DNA from: Guyanagaster necrorhizus
Lineage: Eukaryota; Basidiomycota; Agaricomycetes; Agaricales; Physalacriaceae
Length of the DNA stretch: 64,000 nucleotides
Reading direction: 5' to 3'
Assembly: GCF_019112545.1 (NCBI RefSeq)
Contig: NW_025064881.1
Location: forward strand, 842,591-906,590
Notes under the pieces: model-generated
Told to the model about the DNA's origin: nothing
Seen by the model: only the letters and a program-made list of their open reading frames with translations
Database searches by the model: none
Made by a program: the position numbers and the translations under genes
Shown: positions 35,001 to 49,953 of the stretch, piece after piece
How the letters are laid out: each line of letters starts with the position of its first letter
Position numbering within the stretch: the stretch's first letter is position 1

Positions 35001-35255
35001 ACCGTCCGGACATATTGCACCACAGCCTCGGCTGACACATTTCTCGCACGGAACCTAGCCCGTTAGGTCAAGGTCGTAAGAAGGGTAATGAATGGTCGCG
35101 CCTACATTCTTGTCGCAGCGCAGTTTTAGTCTCCGGCATTCCGAGCATGACGTCGGCCTTGAATGAAATGAGTATACTGTATTCTGACACAGAGACAAAG
35201 GCACGCACACACGGCCTGGTTTTCGTCGAGGCTTACTCTCCGGCTCCTTCGGCAT
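32007..35255 (-). CDS. Zn2Cys6 fungal-specific transcription factor
   Basis: Eighteen exons give 798 residues: 35255-35209, 35157-35106, 35054-35003, 34955-34928, 34881-34571, 34524-34463, 34420-34397, 34345-34164, 34113-34051, 33995-33806, 33748-33650, 33600-33591, 33539-33448, 33394-33286, 33232-33011, 32957-32752, 32702-32571 and 32522-32007. The DNA-binding cluster is spread over exons 2-3: TSCSECRRLKLRCDKN, then VPCEKCVSRGCGAICPDG (six Cys). A coiled-coil (EQLHERIEHLCSRIRDLENA) and the fungal_trans domain (FALAVLFDQERPPFS, RLGQSIGLHLNSSRW) follow. The tail is Pro/Ser-rich. The exon at 34397-34420 is the least certain; exon 33591-33600 is only 10 nt. Targets are unknown. Divergent from the LTO1 gene with 292 bp shared upstream DNA. 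Confidence 0.88.
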
Positions 35256-35547
35256 TATTCGATTCGTTTTCGGGCGTCGGGAAGAGAGATGAAGAGGAAA
35301 ACAGCGCCCAAGACTTGAATTACGAAAAAGACGCCCTGCGACGCAGTAAGTCCCTTACAAATTCGTAAACGCCCTCGAAATAGACCTGCTCAATAGATAT
35401 TTTACTCCAATAGCTTGCTGGCAGCGTATCAATGTCGAGTAGTAATGCAAGGGGCATGATGTAGCAGGGTGACAAATCCGAGTGCGTCTGGAGTCCATTT
35501 TCGATCTTGTTTTCAATCCATCACCATCATCACCAGCAGCCATCACA
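35256..35547. promoter_or_regulatory. Shared divergent promoter region
   Basis: The Zn2Cys6 gene and the LTO1 homologue start on opposite strands here, 292 bp apart. Both promoters must lie in or overlap this stretch. I see no clear TATA box. Confidence 0.5.
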
Positions 35548-36129
35548 ATGGACTTTGACTTGGAATCCCTCGTGCACCTCGAACAAACGTCGGCGTTGAT
35601 TTTTATACGTCGCTACGCAAGCTGAGATCTCCTTCAGTTTTTACGATTTCGGATACCAAGACGGCCTCGAGCATGGACGCATACATGGTCTTATTGAAGG
35701 ACGGGCGCTAGGGCGAGAGAAAGGATTCGAGATGTGGGAAGAGCTCGGATTCTACGAAGGATTTGCAAAGACATGGAGGGCGATATATGTGAAACAAGGC
35801 AAGGAAGACAGGTCGGTCCGTGCCCCTCCCGTAGGGTACCTTATTAACCTTATACCAGCCGGGCGGGCAACCATATCCGACATCTCCTGGACCTTATTAG
35901 CCAATTTCCCAAACAAAACCCATCCTCATCGGATTCCTCATCTTCTCTTGATATTTCCCGACTTTTGCGGCAAATACGCTCACGGTATAAGGCGTTGTGT
36001 TCTACGCTGGGTGCCGCGGCATCTCTTCGAGCGGCTGACAGTGCAGATGACTCTGTGGAGCAGCCGGCTACGAGGAAGCCTTTTGTCTGGCCGTTGGAGG
36101 CACCCACACAGCAGGATCTGAGTTTCTAA
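35548..36129 (+). CDS. LTO1: LTO1/ORAOV1 homologue (Yae1-family Fe-S adaptor)
   Basis: Three exons (35548-35588, 35638-35811, 35859-36129), 161 residues. It opens MDFDLESLVHLEQT and carries the GX3 repeat of the family (FYDFGYQDGLEHGRIHGLIE, then GRALGREKG). GFYEGFAKTW and a conserved SRAGNHIRHLLDLISQFP follow. In yeast Lto1 with Yae1 recruits the cytosolic Fe-S machinery to the ribosome-recycling ATPase Rli1. Yeast Lto1 relies on a C-terminal Trp for docking to the CIA targeting complex; this protein ends QQDLSF, so the terminal aromatic is Phe rather than Trp. Confidence 0.85.
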
Positions 36130-36131
36130 AG

Positions 36132-36290
36132 ATGATTTCTTCCCAAGTGGTTCCCAAATGGGCGCTTTTTGGCCAGCTGGATACGCATATGACACTGGGG
36201 CCCTGTTACTGAAAAGTAGGATCTGTTTTCATCATTGGCGGACCCGTCCTCATAGACAATATTATCAGAATATCACGGAAAGGGTCTTGA
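36132..36290 (+). pseudogene. Small membrane-protein ORF relic
   Basis: Begins three bases after the LTO1 stop. It reads MISSQVVPKWALFGQLDTHM and, after an in-frame TGA at 36210, VGSVFIIGGPVLIDNI, a hydrophobic helix. It could be a decayed small mitochondrial subunit, or just part of the LTO1 3' UTR. Family not established. Confidence 0.2.
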
Positions 36291-38176
<1,886 letters not shown>

Positions 38177-41100
38177 TTGTGCTTGAGGTCACTAGTTGTC
38201 GATGTATATGCCGATTCTTGAGGGTAGCAACAGGGGATGCTGGTGGGCGGGAAGAGAGAAAGGTAGGAATCAAACTTCCGATGTCGTTTAGAAACCCCCA
38301 ACACAAAAGCCCCTCTTTCTCACGCTCGTGCCACCGGAAATCCAGCCGTTTGTACTCGGGCCTACGTTGGAACTTTGCTCTGATTTTTTTCTAGCGCTTC
38401 CCTGGCTCCATTTCTCCGATTTTTTGTACTCAACCTTCTAATGTACATATCAGGTACCCTTTGTGAATTTCCTGGATTTTTAGGACCCCGTCTTCGTGGT
38501 AAAGAAAGCTGCTTGAATTGGAGGCACTCTATCCTTGGAAGTTTCCATCTTGGGAACATGCACCGCCACATCATATATTTTCCATTACAATCTGTCTCTG
38601 TTCTGGCCTTGGCCTCGACTCTACGGGCGCATGTGTCCTGCGATTGGCACGGCTTCAGAAATTGCTGTCAACTGTCGGTACTTGGTCAAATGTCTCAATG
38701 GTTTCACCTTGCCTTCGACAGGCACATTGCGTGTCGATGATCGGTTCCGAATTCTCAGGCAATCAGTCGAAAAAACTGTTTTTTTCGGAAAATTGAAAGG
38801 ATTATCTTATCTATAGAGAACTTGATAATCGTTTCATTTGTCTACGAGAGACTAGCTGAATGCCGGAAGAAAAGGTACAGTTGCAAGGATCTTCGATATA
38901 CTCTGATAATGTTAGATTTTCCGGCCTTTTCTGTGCATGATTCGCATACTGGAACGACAGCCTTATTACTCAGCTGACCCACGGAACTTTTTTTTCTTCG
39001 CTCACTTAATGTTTGAGGCGCGCAACTTTCATGTTCTTCGTCTCGTAAAGATAAAAACGAGGCTCTCAAAAGAAGAACTCACATGTGGGCTTATCATGGA
39101 CGATTCTTCGCTTCGTGCTCATGACATTCTCTCGTCATGTACGAGCATGTATGCCTTGATTCCGTATCCTCCGACATCTTTTCATAATACAGTCAGTCAG
39201 ATGTGTACGTGAACGACGAGGTAAAGTGAATATTCCGGCAATTCGTTGAAGCGGATTCTTATGAAGTAATATTCACTGTGGGTTTTCACCTATTCTTGCG
39301 AAATCAGTCTATGGATTTGGACGTTGATCTTCAACGCTGAGGAATACTAAAGTGCTGATAGCGGCAGAAGAAGACAGTCTCCTAGGGTCGGGAGTGGGTC
39401 TTCTTGATATCTTTATATTTTTGGATGGGAAAGGGAGATAACGAATGTCGACACTACAACACCTGTGGCTTCGGTCTTCAATTGCCGCCGTGTACCGGAT
39501 GTCTTCTGATGCTTCTGAATCTATCAACTACCTTTATTCTTTATTGAAGACGCGTCGGTAGCGCGAACGTGTCGAATATCCACTATTTATCCGCCTTCGG
39601 AGCCCTCTTCGACAACCTTCTATCCTTCGGTTTCCACGAACGCATCATATGCAAAGGTCACAACTTACTCCGCATCCTCCTCTTACAGTAACTTTGCGAA
39701 TTCATGCCAGACTGATGTTTCTCAATTTTGGGATCAGAAAACACCGACGCCGGTTTGGTAACAATTAGTTCGCCAGTGTGGCCGAGCGGACCCTTCCCAA
39801 ACTCCTCCGATAAAATGATCATTGTTCGCTAGCGTTTCTTTGAAGGATAAACAACTGAACAATTGTTCTGTTCATCTTTCCCTCCATGGCCAGGCTGCTA
39901 AGACTGATTTGTTTTGTTTGTCGGATATACTCGGACCGATCGTTGCAAGCACGTGCGGGATCAACCGTGGCTTCAACGTTGCCGTAAGTACTGTTGCGGT
40001 CAACCACGAGTATCGCAGGAACTCGCGCTGTGACAAATGCCGTCGAACGATACTCCAGCGTGCCGCTAGCTTCTTTTGAGCTTTCGTGCTTTCCCACTGC
40101 GATACACTAGCAAAAAACGACTCTACTTTCCATGTTTTGCACATCTTCACGCTACTAGTACGCTTACGGCGTTACCCAGTCATCATCGACGCCTAAACTG
40201 AAGGGTCATGCGTATTCAACTATTTGTGAACCTGGTGAGCTAAGATTTATCGTATTGGCCATCATGGCTATCTGCGGATTTTACCCACGTTTCTGACTTC
40301 AAACACTTTTAGACTCGGACGAAGTAACATGGTCGGCTCAATGGATTCGGGGGCGACCCTCGCCGCCTTACGCTCGACATACATGCACTGTCTCTCAGCC
40401 TCAGTTGATATCAAAGTACCGGAGCAATCATCTCTTCAACACCGGTTGACGTGCTTCATGGAACTCTGAGCCTCCAACCTTTTGCAGTGATGTACTCTAC
40501 ATTCACCTGAAGAAGCTTTCCTGACATGGTCAACCTAGCCAATGCTTCTTTACTGTATGCCAAGCAGTTATGAGAAGAGATCCCTTTCGGTATGGACATC
40601 TTGATGAAGAGACCATGGTAATGGCATGGGCCGACCTTTCAATGTATCATCGATGAGACTAGGTTCGTTCTATCCTTGGACCCATTTCTTTCGCCGTCCA
40701 CGAATTATCCGCCAGGGGAAGGTTCATTCAAACGGACTGGTTCACCCGCCTTGGGTATCAATCGCCTTCCAAAGCCATCCAACAGCCCCCAGAGCATACG
40801 GATGTTCCCGCTGACTCCTTCTCCGCTGTCATAGCTAATAGTGCCTTCATTGAATGTGTTCGGCTGTACGCCCCGGAAGTTGAATGCTCGGAACATGCCC
40901 AATCCATCGTAGTCCACCTTAGAGATGTGTCTCTCCCACTATGTGGCAAAACTCATATGTGACTTATATGATTCCCTCGGGCGGGATGCTACGGACACAG
41001 TGTCTTCTCTGGGTTGCTCCGATGCGGGAAACTGTTCCGGAAGCCTGGGATATTCTCTCTAGCTCAAGGTCGATATTTTAATACCCTCCACTGTTCTCCA

Positions 41101-44100
41101 AGATGGATACTCCACCTTCTTTTTGGAAGTGGCCGTGAATAAAGCCTTCTACTGAGGCAATCACATCGATGACGCATTCTGCAATCCCCACCTTGGCCGG
41201 CACTTCTGCTCTTAAATCGTACGGTCTGGTTTTGACCGGATTTTTCTTGCCCTGAAACATAGCCTTCATGAGTGGCAGTTGCCCCACTGCTGTGCAGTAA
41301 CAATCTCGAGGCACAGTACCAAAGCTTTCACTCAAGGTTGTGCAGTTCCTTTGTCATAAGGAACTATTCTCGATCCTGACTTCCAGTTTCAGCATTTCTT
41401 CTCAGTCATCGGACCACTCTACCTTAGCCAGCTTTCTCTGCGCCTAGATTCGGGATGTTTTCCTTATCTTTACATTGCAGCCGACCTTTCAGCGCCTGGA
41501 CTTCTCAGCTTCGGAAGACATGTCGGTTATCACTAATCAGCACTTGAACCAGCTCACCCTTTGCTCTTCGCTCTACGGGGAACAGCGGACATTTCCCGCC
41601 TGCGAAATTTGGAGCTGAATTTGCCTGTAAAGCCCTAGGCTCGTATCGAAGATGGCTTCGCATATGGTGCGCTGTATTCGTAACTTGGGTCCCCTTCTTA
41701 CGAGACTGTCGTGGAACCCGTCCCTGTTCTCAACGACCGTTGAGGGAAGGAAGTTTCGATCGAATGTAGATACGCCGTATGGTCTCCATTCCTGGTCTGT
41801 GGCGATGACTGGAACTCTTCTGACGGTATGGGCTTCGTAATAATGGTCTTGCTTGCATGAGATGTCTCGCTGCCCAGTCATTCCAAATTCATACCGAGAA
41901 ATACATGTGGCCCACACTGGTCATATGTACGGATCATGGTGGGTCATGGTGTCTCCATCCTTCTCTATCCCATGTTCTAAACCAAGTCTTTCAAAGGTCT
42001 AGGTACTTGGCCCGGGGTAGCCAGTGATCTAATGACGACGCCTTTCTCATCGAATGGACAACCCGATAATACGACATGAAGAACCAGTTTCGGACACCTC
42101 CGTTCATGCTTGGTCGGATGAATAAATAATTCAACCTCGGATGCAACCGATGTAGACGGAGAATACAATGGGAACAGGTTGCCTCTGCAACTTCCGCTTC
42201 GTATCCGTGATGAGAATATTGCCCGAGGCTGTAGATCAGGAGAAGCGTCAATCAGTCCTGTATGGGAATAATTGTTTCTGGACAGGTCCGCAGCTACAGC
42301 TTCGATCTAGTGACACGGTAGCCCGGGCTGCAAGTACCTGTGGAAAGGAGGCCCGAAATAGATTGGTAGCCTCGTGCCGTTACTTTTTGCCACAAATCAT
42401 CATCCCCATCAACATCTTTTGAGTCCTGGTATTATTGAAGCTGTCCAGAGATTTAGAACCCAACTGTACGAATCGGACGTCAAGTGGTGACGAGATTTCA
42501 TTATGCGTATGAAATAGCTTACGAAAGGTACATATGTTACGACCATTTCTCCATGAAACCGCATCATGCATTACTTATCGCGGACGTACGTGTGGATCGA
42601 GAACGAAGGAAAGGTGACTCAGGCAAGTGAAACCGTATGCATTAGAACAACTACTCGCCACTGCACGCATGGATCATGACTGTTGTATAGGTATGAATGC
42701 ATTCTGGCTTAATAAGGTACCACCGTCCCGAGTCGGATCAATGTACTGATAGGGCAAGCTAATCAATTACAAGAGACCACCGAGAAGAGATGTAACGTAC
42801 CCAACGTGACTGGGACGTGATGGGACGAACCAACAGGAACCAGCCCATCCGTGATGGGATAGAGTTAAGGTTTGCGGTATTGGATCGGTCCCGTACCTTT
42901 GGTGGCGGGAATATAGGTACGCACGGCTGGGAAGATATTTCGAATTTCATCTTTGAGTCTTTGGAAGTATTCCAGAGACAACGGCTGCTGATTTAGGTAC
43001 GCTCAACTTGGACTGTTTTCAGCCTAAGCGGCGATCATTGAAATACAGTACTAAACGAAGATAATAAAGTACCTGACTTGCTGTTGTTGTTCTTGTATCC
43101 TCTCGTATGGTCTGCCTAAGAAAGCCGAGTTTAGCAACTGACACAGCACCTTGATGAAAATGGAAGGTCTTAACCAAGACGAGAGCTACCGCAAGTACTT
43201 GGCAATTATAATACAGGGAAGATGGAATCTCTGGTCAAGTGTAGGCCCTGGCTAGCACACTAACGCGTGCTGGCATGCCAACAGACAGCATCTTCCTCGT
43301 GAGGCCCATACGTTCCCTGGGTCCAATTCACACCAATCCGGTCACCTAGTGTATTTCAAAGTAGTTTTTTGATATTTCTAAGACATACGCTAACATCAAA
43401 TTTTTGACACGTTCATATGCGTAGCCGTCACAGGTCCGTTTACGCTAGCACCCAACAAGTCGTGGCAGCACTCTGGCCCAGCGTGGCGTCACGCAGTAAA
43501 ATTTGATACCTTGCAAGTTAGCTTTGAACAAAAAAAAAAATGGAAGGTCACCATGTCTAATAATACGGACATAAATGTTTGTTCCACAACAAAGCGTGTG
43601 TCCGTCAAATTCGCACTAAAACGAATACCGCATTGCACCGCTCTGTGATAACAACAACTGGGGGTTCCGCTTTTTTTCTGGCCGACAATATTTCATAACT
43701 TCAAGCAAGCCACGTTTTACCCATTCATATCGACTCTATAAGCATCACCGACAACAACGCTAGGGCGCACCCCGGTCGTTAATACCAACGAACCGGTTCG
43801 ATTTCGAGGAAACCCCAGAAAATTGCAAATAGCCCGGGCCTTCTACAGGTATTTGACACAGCTTCCGCGACTGGGTGCTTTTCACCCCCGCTTGGAGAGA
43901 CGGGAGAAGGAGGGGAAGGAGGGAAGGAGGGAAGGGGAAGAAGAAAGACGACCGATAAATGGAATGTACTCGAATCTCGAGAACGAGAATGAAATTCGTG
44001 TACCAGATCCATGTCAATCTGTGGCGGCTAGCTCGGCCAAAGTGGGTGCCTGCAGCCTTGTGCCTTACAATCGCACTGAACGACATGAGAAATTTTAATA

Positions 44101-46868
44101 TTGTTTGGATTGGTCTTTATGAAACAAGAGATAACGCACTGCAAAGATGGGCGATGCTCGTGCTCCATGGCCAGCCACGAGAGGTCAAAAAAGGAAATGA
44201 ACACTAGATCAGTGTGCCACGTGTTTCTATCGTCCATAGGACATCTGTCATCCCGTCCTTGTTCTCTGAGTCTGTCTGGCCCGTCTCTGCTGATATGTTA
44301 CGAGTTCCAGAGTTCAATTATATGGAAGTTGCACAGGATTCCAATGTTTGAATCTGCACAGAGATTGTGGCGTGGCTTCTTTTGTCTTAATCCAGCTCCA
44401 AGGCGACGCATTGAATCTACCAACACTCGTCAGATTATATTATCAAGGCTGTATTTTCTCGGGTATGGAATTTCCCCGTTTCCGTTATTTTGAAACTTTG
44501 ACGTATTGCCTTCGCAGTGGAAGAAATCCCGGCTGTGTAAAACGGCCCATGCTTATGTATCTCTGATGATGTTTTCGGTGTGATAATTGTTACCGCATTC
44601 ATCTATGTGGCAGAGATATCACTGTGCTCTGCCTTTTGCTCAGTGTTAATTCATCCTGTGAGTAGGGCATCTCTTCCTGTGCGCATTTCTCGGGATCATC
44701 GGGTCCGAGGGGACTAATCGGTGTCCCCGGAACACCAAAATTACATTGCTTCCGGTCATTTGTTGTCAATCCAACTGTCTCTTTATCGCAATATTTCAAG
44801 GCAACTTTTTTTCTTCCTTTTTGACACGATTATGATAGTCAGCTCTTGACTCACATGTGCGTTGACCGAGGTAGAAACTGCGCGTATTCCTTCGGCGTCA
44901 GTTCAGGTGTCCGCTAGAAGTTCTTCCTCCGCGAACTAGACTTTTCTTACAAGTTTCCCTCTGCGGGCGTATCATACGCTATCTACATGTGGCGCAGGGT
45001 ACCTTACTAGGGACGTCATATGCTCATCGAAAATCCCCCATAGATCTTATCCTTCCCACCCACCAAACTTGTCGCGTGCCTACAAAAATGAATGTCGGCT
45101 TTGAAAAAAAAAACTGCAACACTAATTCTTGACATATGCCCCGCAATGAAACCCAAATTTAACGCACCCAGTGAGTGCCAATGTGACCTGAGGAACGTTC
45201 ACCTGAGCAGCGGGACGGAAAAAGCTTTGAAACGCGTGTTCCTTTAGGGGGCGCATCCAAATGGCAGTCGAAGTGACGATAACAATAGGGGGATTAGAGA
45301 TTTTCTGTTCCGTTTCCATAATTAAATGATCGACTCCCGAGCTGCTACTGAGCCACTACGTCCGAACTTGTTTTTCCTGAGCACCCTGAGGGTGCTGTGC
45401 TGTGCTGAGACGTGGTCTACGCGACTGAATGTGGCGTAGAATAAGAGGTATAGGTTCTCTATTGTTGTCGCCTTCGGCTGGAACTAGGCCAGTATATAAC
45501 GAAAGCGGCACGAGAGATTAACTCCGCAACGCTCATGTTGATCAATTCACTCTGCTAGTCGCATGCTGGTGGTCTTTAAGTGCAACGCCGAAGTGTCCAC
45601 CAATGGTAGACAAAGAGGAAGGCTAGAATGTACTATCAGGAGGGTCGCTATAGTAGCATAGAACGATACTGTGTACGTTGTTAAACATCCTAGGGATATG
45701 ACGAGAAATTGAATAGAAAGCGGAAGCGGAATGCAAGAGGAAATGTTCCGCTCGGCCTTTGTGAGACCTGACAAAAAAACATCCTGCTGCACCAACTGCA
45801 GTGACGACAAGTGAAGGAGGCGTTGTTCCGGGAATATAATATATATTAAGACAAACAATAGCGACGTCGACAGTAAATATCTGGCGAAATAAAAGACGGA
45901 TGGAAAACAGAGAATGATGTTTGGAGTGACGTTGGCAGGTGTTTGGGCGTTTATGTTGTGCTAAGCGGAGTAATAAATAATATAAATGAATGGGTACGGG
46001 GGGCAGTGCCGACAGATGAATATTGAATAACATAGCTTTGACGAAACGCGTCAAAAAAACAAACATACGCAGAACAGAACAGTACATTGGAGCAAGGCAC
46101 CGACATCAAAGAAGAATTTCCAAACTGGGCGCCGATGGTGAGATCATTTTGGGGGGGTGGATCGGAGGATAAATCTGCAGATCTGACCGAAAGCAGCCGT
46201 GGGAACAAATTGCTGTGGGCTGGGTCGGCTCGGAGCTCAGTTCACGATCGTGGTTGTGACAGGTGCTTCCTCAGCCTGGGATGCCCAAGATAGCAGACTG
46301 GCACCAGAAAAATGGGAATGGAATGGAGAATACGTAGGTACGTACTTGAAATAGAGTATAATAGACGAGTCGGGGAGGGCAGTGGGAGGACGCGCAAGGT
46401 AAGGGCCAATCATCCGCTGGTGAGCCCGTCTGCTTTCGATCACTTCCGTGCCAAGGTCAGCCTCAAAGGTGAGTGACTCTTGATTGGAAATAGCTATAAA
46501 ATGGGACTGAAATGCAGATTAGCATTCATTTACCCTTTCTTAATCCCAGATTCGCTCGATTCGTTCCTGTTCCCTTCGATTTTGGTCCTGTTTCTGGCGA
46601 GCCCGTCATACGAGGGGCTCGAAAACTCGCCATAATTGACGCAAAGGACATAAACGTCGAGAGCGCGCGCGTTGCCCTCAATTTAATCCGATTTTCCCGC
46701 AATTTTCCAACAATTTTGGCTATTCTGGGCTTATTCCGATTATTGCGTTTATTTCTGGGATTATCGAGATTGCCGACTTTTGAGTTTATTTTTCTCTTTA
46801 TATTCTTGTTATATTGCCTTGGAATGGGACTTTTCCGTCCCCTGCAAGGTCTTCCGTTGCCCTCTCAG
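38177..46868. other. Long gene-poor stretch (about 8.7 kb)
   Basis: No supported gene. CpG content looks normal, unlike the transposon block. Features seen: a purine-only tract (about 43,903-43,948), A-runs at 38,052, 43,530 and 45,105, and one protein-like minus frame at 41,078-41,335 (PYDLRAEVPAKVGIAECVID) without splice or family support. The right end must hold the promoter of the zinc-finger gene at 46,869. Confidence 0.5.
46495..46501 (+). promoter_or_regulatory. TATA box
   Basis: TATAAAA sits about 370 bp upstream of the chosen start of the zinc-finger gene. Transcription would start near 46,525-46,540, which would exclude the upstream in-frame ATG at 46512 from the mRNA and leave a leader of about 330 nt. 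Confidence 0.5.
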
Positions 46869-48660
46869 ATGTCCTCCCCGGTCAGCCCTACCAGCCCTAC
46901 ATTTACCAACTTCTCTGCTCCTTCCCCATACTCTTCTGCCTCGTCCGTCGACGACACCCCGTTTGACACCGTGCCCAACGACCGCGACCGCGACTCTGCC
47001 GTTGTGCAGACCATGTCTTCTTACTCTTCGTACCCTTCCAACTCCCAGCAGCCTGTCTACCAGAATCAGAACGACCTCGTCTATCCCGACCAGGACCAGT
47101 ACTACCCGTCGACGTCAATGATGATGCAATGGACACCGCCCGTCGCGAAAAAGCAGCAGGGCATGCAAGGCCAGTACCATTCTCAGCAGCAACAGATGCC
47201 GGCACAGCAGCTGTCCATCTTCATTCCCAACGGCCAGCAGCAACAGCACGCGCCGGTCATTCACTCGCCTGTGCCCCATCACCACAGCCAACAGGGTCGC
47301 CAATCGCAGCAGAGCCCACATCATCTACTCGACATTGATCTGGATGAATGGCATTCCCAACAGCAGCAGCACCAGTACTCGCACGCCCAGTCGCATTCAC
47401 TGGCCATGGCACAGGTCCACCCGAGCCACTCATACCCGCGGGTCAAGCAGGAGGACGTCTCTGTGCTCTATCCTTTGAATGGGAACGGTACGTACGGACA
47501 TGGTCAGCAGCAACAGCAGCAGACTTCATCCCATTCCCAAGGGCATATATTCGATCTCTCGACGCCCCACCAGCTGCAGGCGCTGCAGGCTCAGCATTCC
47601 CCCTCATACAACGACCTCCTCGACCCGTACTACTCGTCGCAAGGCCCGCATTCTGCCATGGTACTGCACGAGCGCTTCGTGCATCCCTCGGAGCTCTCCC
47701 CTGCCGACTCACCCGTCTCGCCGCTCGAATTTCCTCCGCGGCCCGACGAAACCGCGGACCCTGCGCAGGGTCAGACACCACAACAACAGATGGCTGTCGG
47801 CTGCGATCCGCGCTACGTCTCGGGAGAGCTCGGCGCGGTCAATGCAGGGAAGGATGACGCGCATGAAGAGGATGCAGAGGGGGATGACGATGTCGACGCA
47901 GAGGGCGAAGACGAGTACGACGATAAGGAAGGTGCCGGCGTTAAGGACGATGACGCGTATGAGGATGACGAAGCCTACGACGATGCTGACTACGACGACG
48001 ACAGGGATGGAGAGTACGTACTACGTCGAGGAAGACGCATGTCCGGCGGTTCTTCGAACCGAAACCTACGTACACGCACGGGCACAGAGCGGTATAACCC
48101 GTACCAATATACCTCCCCGTCTCCTTCGGCCTATCCAGAACCCCCAAGCCAGATAGGCATCAGCACGCGTTCGAGACGCACTACTTCAAATGATTCCTCA
48201 CTTGCTTCGACGGCATCGTCGTTAGACTATGCCCTTCCCTCTCATCGTCGCAGGCCTCGTCCCGCGACGAACCTCCCCGTACCCATTCCAGTGCCCAATC
48301 TCACTAAAAAGTCTCGGGGACGGCGTGTGCCCACCGTTACATCGCTGGACGACAGTCCACGACGCGATGGTGACGGAGACTTCTCTGTGGCCACTGGGAA
48401 GGGTGCTAGGGTCCATCTATGCCAGGTTCCTGGTTGTGGAAAGTGTTTCGCCCGAGGCGAACACTTGAAGAGGCATGTCCGTAGCATCCATACATATGAG
48501 AAACGCGAGTCTTCTTTCATATCTTCTTTTTGGTGATTTGGGCTGACTTGTTGCATTTCTTCCAGCGCATAAATGTCCGTACCCTGGCTGTGGAAAGGAT
48601 TTTAGTCGCCACGATAATCTCGGTCAACATATGCGGGTTCATAAGGATTATCGGGGTTAA
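46869..48660 (+). CDS. C2H2 zinc-finger transcription factor, Msn2/4-like (copy 2)
   Basis: Two exons (46869-48504, 48566-48660), 576 residues. A Gln/His-rich N-terminal half (runs of CAG codons) is followed by an acidic Asp/Glu block (about 47,850-48,010), then VPVPNLTKKSRGRRVPT. The two fingers are C-QVPG-CGKCFARGEHLKRHVRSIH and C-PYPG-CGKDFSRHDNLGQHMRVH, and the stop comes 6 residues later. The intron sits at the same linker codon as in copy 1, but its donor is GC (AAAC|GCGAGT). Continuing without splicing stops within about 10 codons and loses finger 2. Start chosen at MSSPVSP; the frame is open upstream to 46512 but lies beside the TATA box. Glutamine-rich and acidic parts suggest an activator (inference). 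Confidence 0.88.
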
Positions 48661-49349
48661 TAACGCTCGTCCCCTTTCTCCCGCCTCATCTACAACTGCA
48701 TCTACGTCTCGTTTATTACCAGATACCCCATAATTCATTTGGATTCGGTTTTTGGCTTAGTTCTGTGTGCCCGAGGAAATAGGATTATGCTTTCGCTCGC
48801 GATTTTTTTATGCGCGGGTTAGTCTTTATTCGTTATTCGTCTTTTCATTGTTGTTGTCATTGTACACTCTCCCCACAATCCCCAACCATCACGCATTTTT
48901 TAACATAGATAAAACAGTTATAGCGTATCATAACTTACCAACTTACTACTTAGTACTATAATCGTACGCCCTCAGTGTTTGTTTCTTATTAGTGTACACT
49001 GTATTGTGGTTATATTATCGGCAGGCTTTACGCTTGCACTTGTGTCATCAGACTTGGAGCGGAACCCCTTACTGAGACCTAAAAAGGAGCTCTTGTATTC
49101 CTTGTACCTGAGAGGGGGGGGAAACGTCAACCACAGCATACGTCGTTTGCGGCTGAATCAGGGTTACACGTGGGCAGCATAAAAAAATGCATTAACGCGG
49201 TGGTATAGTGTTACAAAAATGGTATTACATACTGCGATGAATGAAAACGCTATAGTTAGTATCGGCAGCAAGATTTTAGAGGTGAAAGACATCACTTACA
49301 GAGACGGAGAGCAATACAAGACATAGATGGTATGTGTAGAACAAGCAGG

Positions 49350-49953
49350 CTATGCGTCATCCGTCATGATAGCCAAAAACTCTTGCTCGCTGATCTCGCC
49401 GTCCTGGTCCAGGTCGAACTCATCTATCATTGCTTGCCTAGAGCGAAAAACGTTAGCGAACAATGGGAAAGTCAAAAAGGAATGCCAACAATTCATCGTC
49501 CTCCAGCCGGTCGCCAATCTCCTTTGCCACGCGCCTCAAATTCCTCAGACTGATCTTTCCCGTGTTGTCGTCGTCGAAAAGCTGGAAGGCGCGCCGAATC
49601 TCATCCATAGGGTCTCGTGCGAGTATCCTCTCCGTCACTGTTCACCGTAAAGCAGCCTGTCCCATCCACAGTGCCAAATCCCACTCACTTATTTTCGCAA
49701 AGTCATCAAAATCCATGAGCCCATGACCGGTCTTGTCGTTATCCCGGAGGATCTTCAACACCTCCGCCTTCTTCATATCAAACCCCAGTGCGCGCATCGC
49801 GACTTTGAGCTCATGATAATCCACACAGCCGTCCTTGTCTGTGTCGAACAGTTCGAAGGCCTCTTTGATTTCCTGTTTTTGCTCGTCGGAGAGCTCGGGG
49901 CGGCTGTGGGTGCGCCGTTTGGCTTTTTGCACGGCATTGGAAGCTCCGTACAT
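49350..49953 (-). CDS. Centrin (Cdc31-type EF-hand protein)
   Basis: Three exons (49953-49689, 49637-49490, 49437-49350), 166 residues. It starts [14 protein letters not shown] and has four EF-hand regions. Loop 1 ([12 protein letters not shown]) is a full Ca-binding loop. Loop 2 ([14 protein letters not shown]) and loop 3 ([12 protein letters not shown]) are recognisable. Loop 4 ([12 protein letters not shown]) is canonical. Centrin sits in the spindle pole body and is needed for its duplication. An alternative start with a 3-nt first exon at 50039 would add about 11 residues. Convergent with the zinc-finger gene. The 49954-51812 region upstream has no recognised gene. Confidence 0.92.

Noticed and set aside
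39779..39789. tRNA-like A box (TGGCCGAGCGG)
   Set aside because: No matching B box (GGTTCGANNCC type) or acceptor pairing downstream; no cloverleaf can be drawn.
43903..43948. Purine-only tract as a retrotransposon polypurine tract
   Set aside because: No LTR end or retroelement coding sequence next to it.
46512..46868. N-terminal extension of the zinc-finger protein from the ATG at 46512
   Set aside because: The frame is open, but this ATG lies only about 11 bases past the TATAAAA box, so it is unlikely to be in the mRNA, and the added sequence looks like leader DNA.
47348..48156. Long overlapping frames on both strands inside the zinc-finger gene
   Set aside because: They are by-products of the repetitive Gln/His and Asp/Glu codons of the real gene.
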